Shown here: positions 14,729 through 15,922 of the stretch, piece after piece
Layout of the letters: each line of letters begins with the position of its first letter
Position numbering within the stretch: the stretch's first letter is position 1
NCBI GenBank assembly: GCA_964420065.1
Contig: CAYQQK010000027.1
Location: 1 to 15,922 of the forward strand
DNA: 15,922 nt
DNA from: CAYQQK01 sp964420065
Lineage (GTDB): Bacteria; Bacillota; Dethiobacteria; DTU022
Direction of reading: 5' to 3'
Translations under genes and position numbers: made by a program
Notes under the pieces: generated by a model
Database searches by the model: none
Seen by the model: only the letters and a program-made list of their open reading frames with translations
Told to the model about the DNA's origin: nothing

Positions 14729-15109
14729 GTGGAGCTATTCGGGACATTCATTCAGACCGGGGACTGGAAAGGTGAAAAACATGTGCCGGTGATACACTTG
14801 CCTGAAAATATCAAAGCTGCCGAGAATATCGAGCTAACAATAACCTTGGGGGACGCTGTCGGCCATCCGAACACGTTTGAGCACTACATATCCTGGATCA
14901 AGGCCTATTATCAATCGAGCGGCGCCAAGTTCCCGATTGAACTTGCCAGCTTTGATCTTGCAGCCCATGGTGAAAGTGATGTTTACAGTGATTATCGAGT
15001 TCAAATTCATGTCAGGCTCCCCAAAAGCGGCACCATCTATGCCTTGAGCTACTGCAATATTCATGGGCTGTGGGGCAACCGGGCCGATATAACCGTGAAG
15101 CAAGATTGA
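14729..15109 (+). CDS. Superoxide reductase, class II (neelaredoxin/desulfoferrodoxin iron-site domain)
   Basis: Non-heme iron enzyme that reduces superoxide to hydrogen peroxide in anaerobes without making oxygen. At 126 residues it is the single-iron class II form, without the N-terminal desulforedoxin [Fe(Cys)4] domain. The catalytic Fe(His)4Cys set is complete: Glu16-Lys17-His18 in EKHVP, His46 in GHP, His52 in EHYISWIKAYY, Cys109 and His112 in YCNIHGLW. Glu16 and Lys17 are the usual charge-gating pair near the iron. The start is GTG 14729, fixed by AGGAGG at 14717-14722. It has its own extended -10 promoter. Rubredoxin, the usual donor, is not in the window; the flavoproteins at 5672-7024 are too far away to link. 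No OxyR- or PerR-type site was recognised. Confidence 0.93.
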   Translation: MELFGTFIQTGDWKGEKHVPVIHLPENIKAAENIELTITLGDAVGHPNTFEHYISWIKAYYQSSGAKFPIELASFDLAAHGESDVYSDYRVQIHVRLPKSGTIYALSYCNIHGLWGNRADITVKQD

Positions 15110-15750
15110 GAGCAAGACGTTGTGAATCAAAGCAAGTGATCGGACCTGGAAGGAGTTGCTGGGTTCAAGATGGCGTGCAGGCCGGTAATCTAGGGCCCGT
15201 TCAAGCCGTTCCTTTAACGGGGTAAATCTGAGCAAATAGCGCTGTTCCTTTTCCCGGTCCCGGTGATTGTAACTTATCTTCCGCACCCTTTTGGTTTCCA
15301 ATAAATATTTACCCTATCCATACTCCAGGCGGTTATGGGGGGGGCGTAAATATATTCAAATCAAAACTGGCCATATTGAGCACTGCACTCGAAGCGTTTT
15401 GTTAACAGACGCTTGGTTACCTTGCCATCCTTTAGCCACATTATCTTGACTGGGGCGAACAGTTCCAAGATTTTGTTTGCCGTACACTCTCATTTTCAGG
15501 CGCTTTGCGGACCCTGATCTGCAAGATCATATACAGTGCCAAAGCGATTAGAGCCACATAACAGAGCGCCTCCAGCCGATCTTTGCGTTTAAGGTGAAGC
15601 GACCCGATGCAAATCGGATCCTTTATGAATTCAAAGCGGTTCTCAACAACGCTCTGGTTGTGGTGTTCAATCAAAATATCTTATGCACTCAAGTCGGGAT
15701 GATTGCTGATTAAAACAAAACAGCTTACCTAGCGAACAGGAGAAAAATCT
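15110..15750. other. Gene-poor stretch with decayed mobile-element sequence
   Basis: This 641-base stretch between the superoxide reductase and the SDR gene holds no intact gene. Bases 15361-15674 carry a frameshifted transposase relic on the minus strand. Bases 15110-15301 on the minus strand read through without a stop in a codon-like pattern (FTPLKERLERALDYRPARHL and then FQVRSLALIHNVLLSIL), possibly another relic, family not recognised. A run of eight G lies near 15337-15344. No terminal inverted repeats or target duplications were found by eye. Confidence 0.5.
15361..15674 (-). pseudogene. Transposase C-terminal relic, IS1634/IS4-like, frameshifted
   Basis: From 15674 the minus strand encodes HHNQSVVENRFEFIKDP, then GSLHLKRKDRLEALCYVALI and LALYMILQIRVRKA, which matches the C-terminal end of IS1634-type transposases (vE-rFrFlKDP, LkkpeRiEAL, a hydrophobic helix). 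Near 15480 the frame fails: the sense continues in another frame as NKILELFAPVKIMWLKDG and then KRLLTKRFECSAQYGQF, ending at 15361. Upstream of 15674 the frame runs into a stop within a few codons, and the N-terminal and main catalytic parts are missing. It is thus a truncated, frameshifted fossil and not functional. The family name rests on remembered motifs, so IS1634 versus another IS4-group member is open. Confidence 0.6.
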
Positions 15751-15922
15751 ATGGAAGATAAACAGGTAGTGGTTGTAACAGGCGGTAGTTCTGGTATCGG
15801 ACTTGCGATTTCAAAGAAACTCAGGAAGTTGGGGATGCATGTCATTATTTTTGATATTCAAGCTCCCCCGGAAGATTTTGAACTTTACCATGTAGATATT
15901 CGTGATGACAGACAAATCAAAG
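15751..15922 (+). CDS. Short-chain dehydrogenase/reductase, 5' part only
   Basis: The first 57 residues of an SDR-family oxidoreductase, cut by the window end. The Rossmann cofactor motif TGGSSGIG (10-17) is perfect, followed by LAISKKLRKLGMHVIIFD. Asp35 at the end of the second beta strand suggests NAD(H) rather than NADP(H), and HVDIRDD (47-53) is the usual Asp-containing loop contacting the adenine. ATG 15751 has AGGAG (15738-15742) eight bases upstream. The catalytic Ser-Tyr-Lys residues lie beyond the window, so the substrate and integrity of the gene cannot be judged. It follows decayed transposon DNA, so its neighbours may not be ancestral. Confidence 0.85.
   Translation, partial: MEDKQVVVVTGGSSGIGLAISKKLRKLGMHVIIFDIQAPPEDFELYHVDIRDDRQIK

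Noticed and set aside
1..15922. CRISPR array, tRNA, rRNA or prophage structure
   Set aside because: No regularly spaced repeats, no cloverleaf and no phage genes were seen on either strand.

Overview
The window looks like the chromosome of an anaerobic Firmicute of the class Clostridia. Four things point there. The first four genes follow the order xerC-hslV-hslU-codY, the hallmark codV-clpQ-clpY-codY operon of Firmicutes. CodY itself is confined to Firmicutes. Shine-Dalgarno sequences are strong (AGGAGG, GGGAGG), and TTG and GTG starts are frequent. The gene content suits an oxygen-sensitive cell: a class II superoxide reductase, a probable iron-sulfur flavoprotein, a flavoredoxin-like protein and a minimal SufC-SufB pair. 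No rRNA, tRNA or CRISPR array was seen. The species cannot be named from this sequence.

Layout. Bases 1-3873 hold the xerC-hslV-hslU-codY operon, with a plausible promoter just upstream and a strong intrinsic terminator after codY. Bases 3980-5627 hold overlapping sufC and sufB, a minimal Fe-S cluster assembly scaffold without SufD, SufS, SufE or SufU nearby. Two flavoprotein genes follow: an NADPH-dependent FMN reductase/iron-sulfur flavoprotein type (5672-6271) and a flavin-reductase-like split-barrel protein (6467-7024). Bases 7104-10097 are on the minus strand: a TGS/SAD/uridine-kinase fusion protein from its own good promoter, then an orphan SPPF-type DNA methyltransferase. Back on the plus strand come serC of the Methanosarcina/alphaproteobacterial type (10371-11498), a membrane-anchored G5-M23 peptidase (11577-12953), a polysaccharide deacetylase fused to a degenerate PlsY-like membrane domain (13200-14507) and a superoxide reductase (14729-15109). 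The last stretch (15110-15750) is decayed DNA with a frameshifted transposase remnant, followed by the start of an SDR oxidoreductase cut by the window edge.

How the genes relate. The first operon joins chromosome-dimer resolution, an ATP-dependent protease and the global nutrient regulator. The suf pair, the flavoproteins and the superoxide reductase form a loose theme of Fe-S and redox upkeep in an anaerobe, and the M23 peptidase and deacetylase a cell-envelope theme. The most unusual items are the PlsY-like/deacetylase fusion, the minimal SufCB pair with a cysteine-rich SufC tail, and an HslV that has both a Ser after the initiator Met and the usual internal Thr-Thr.
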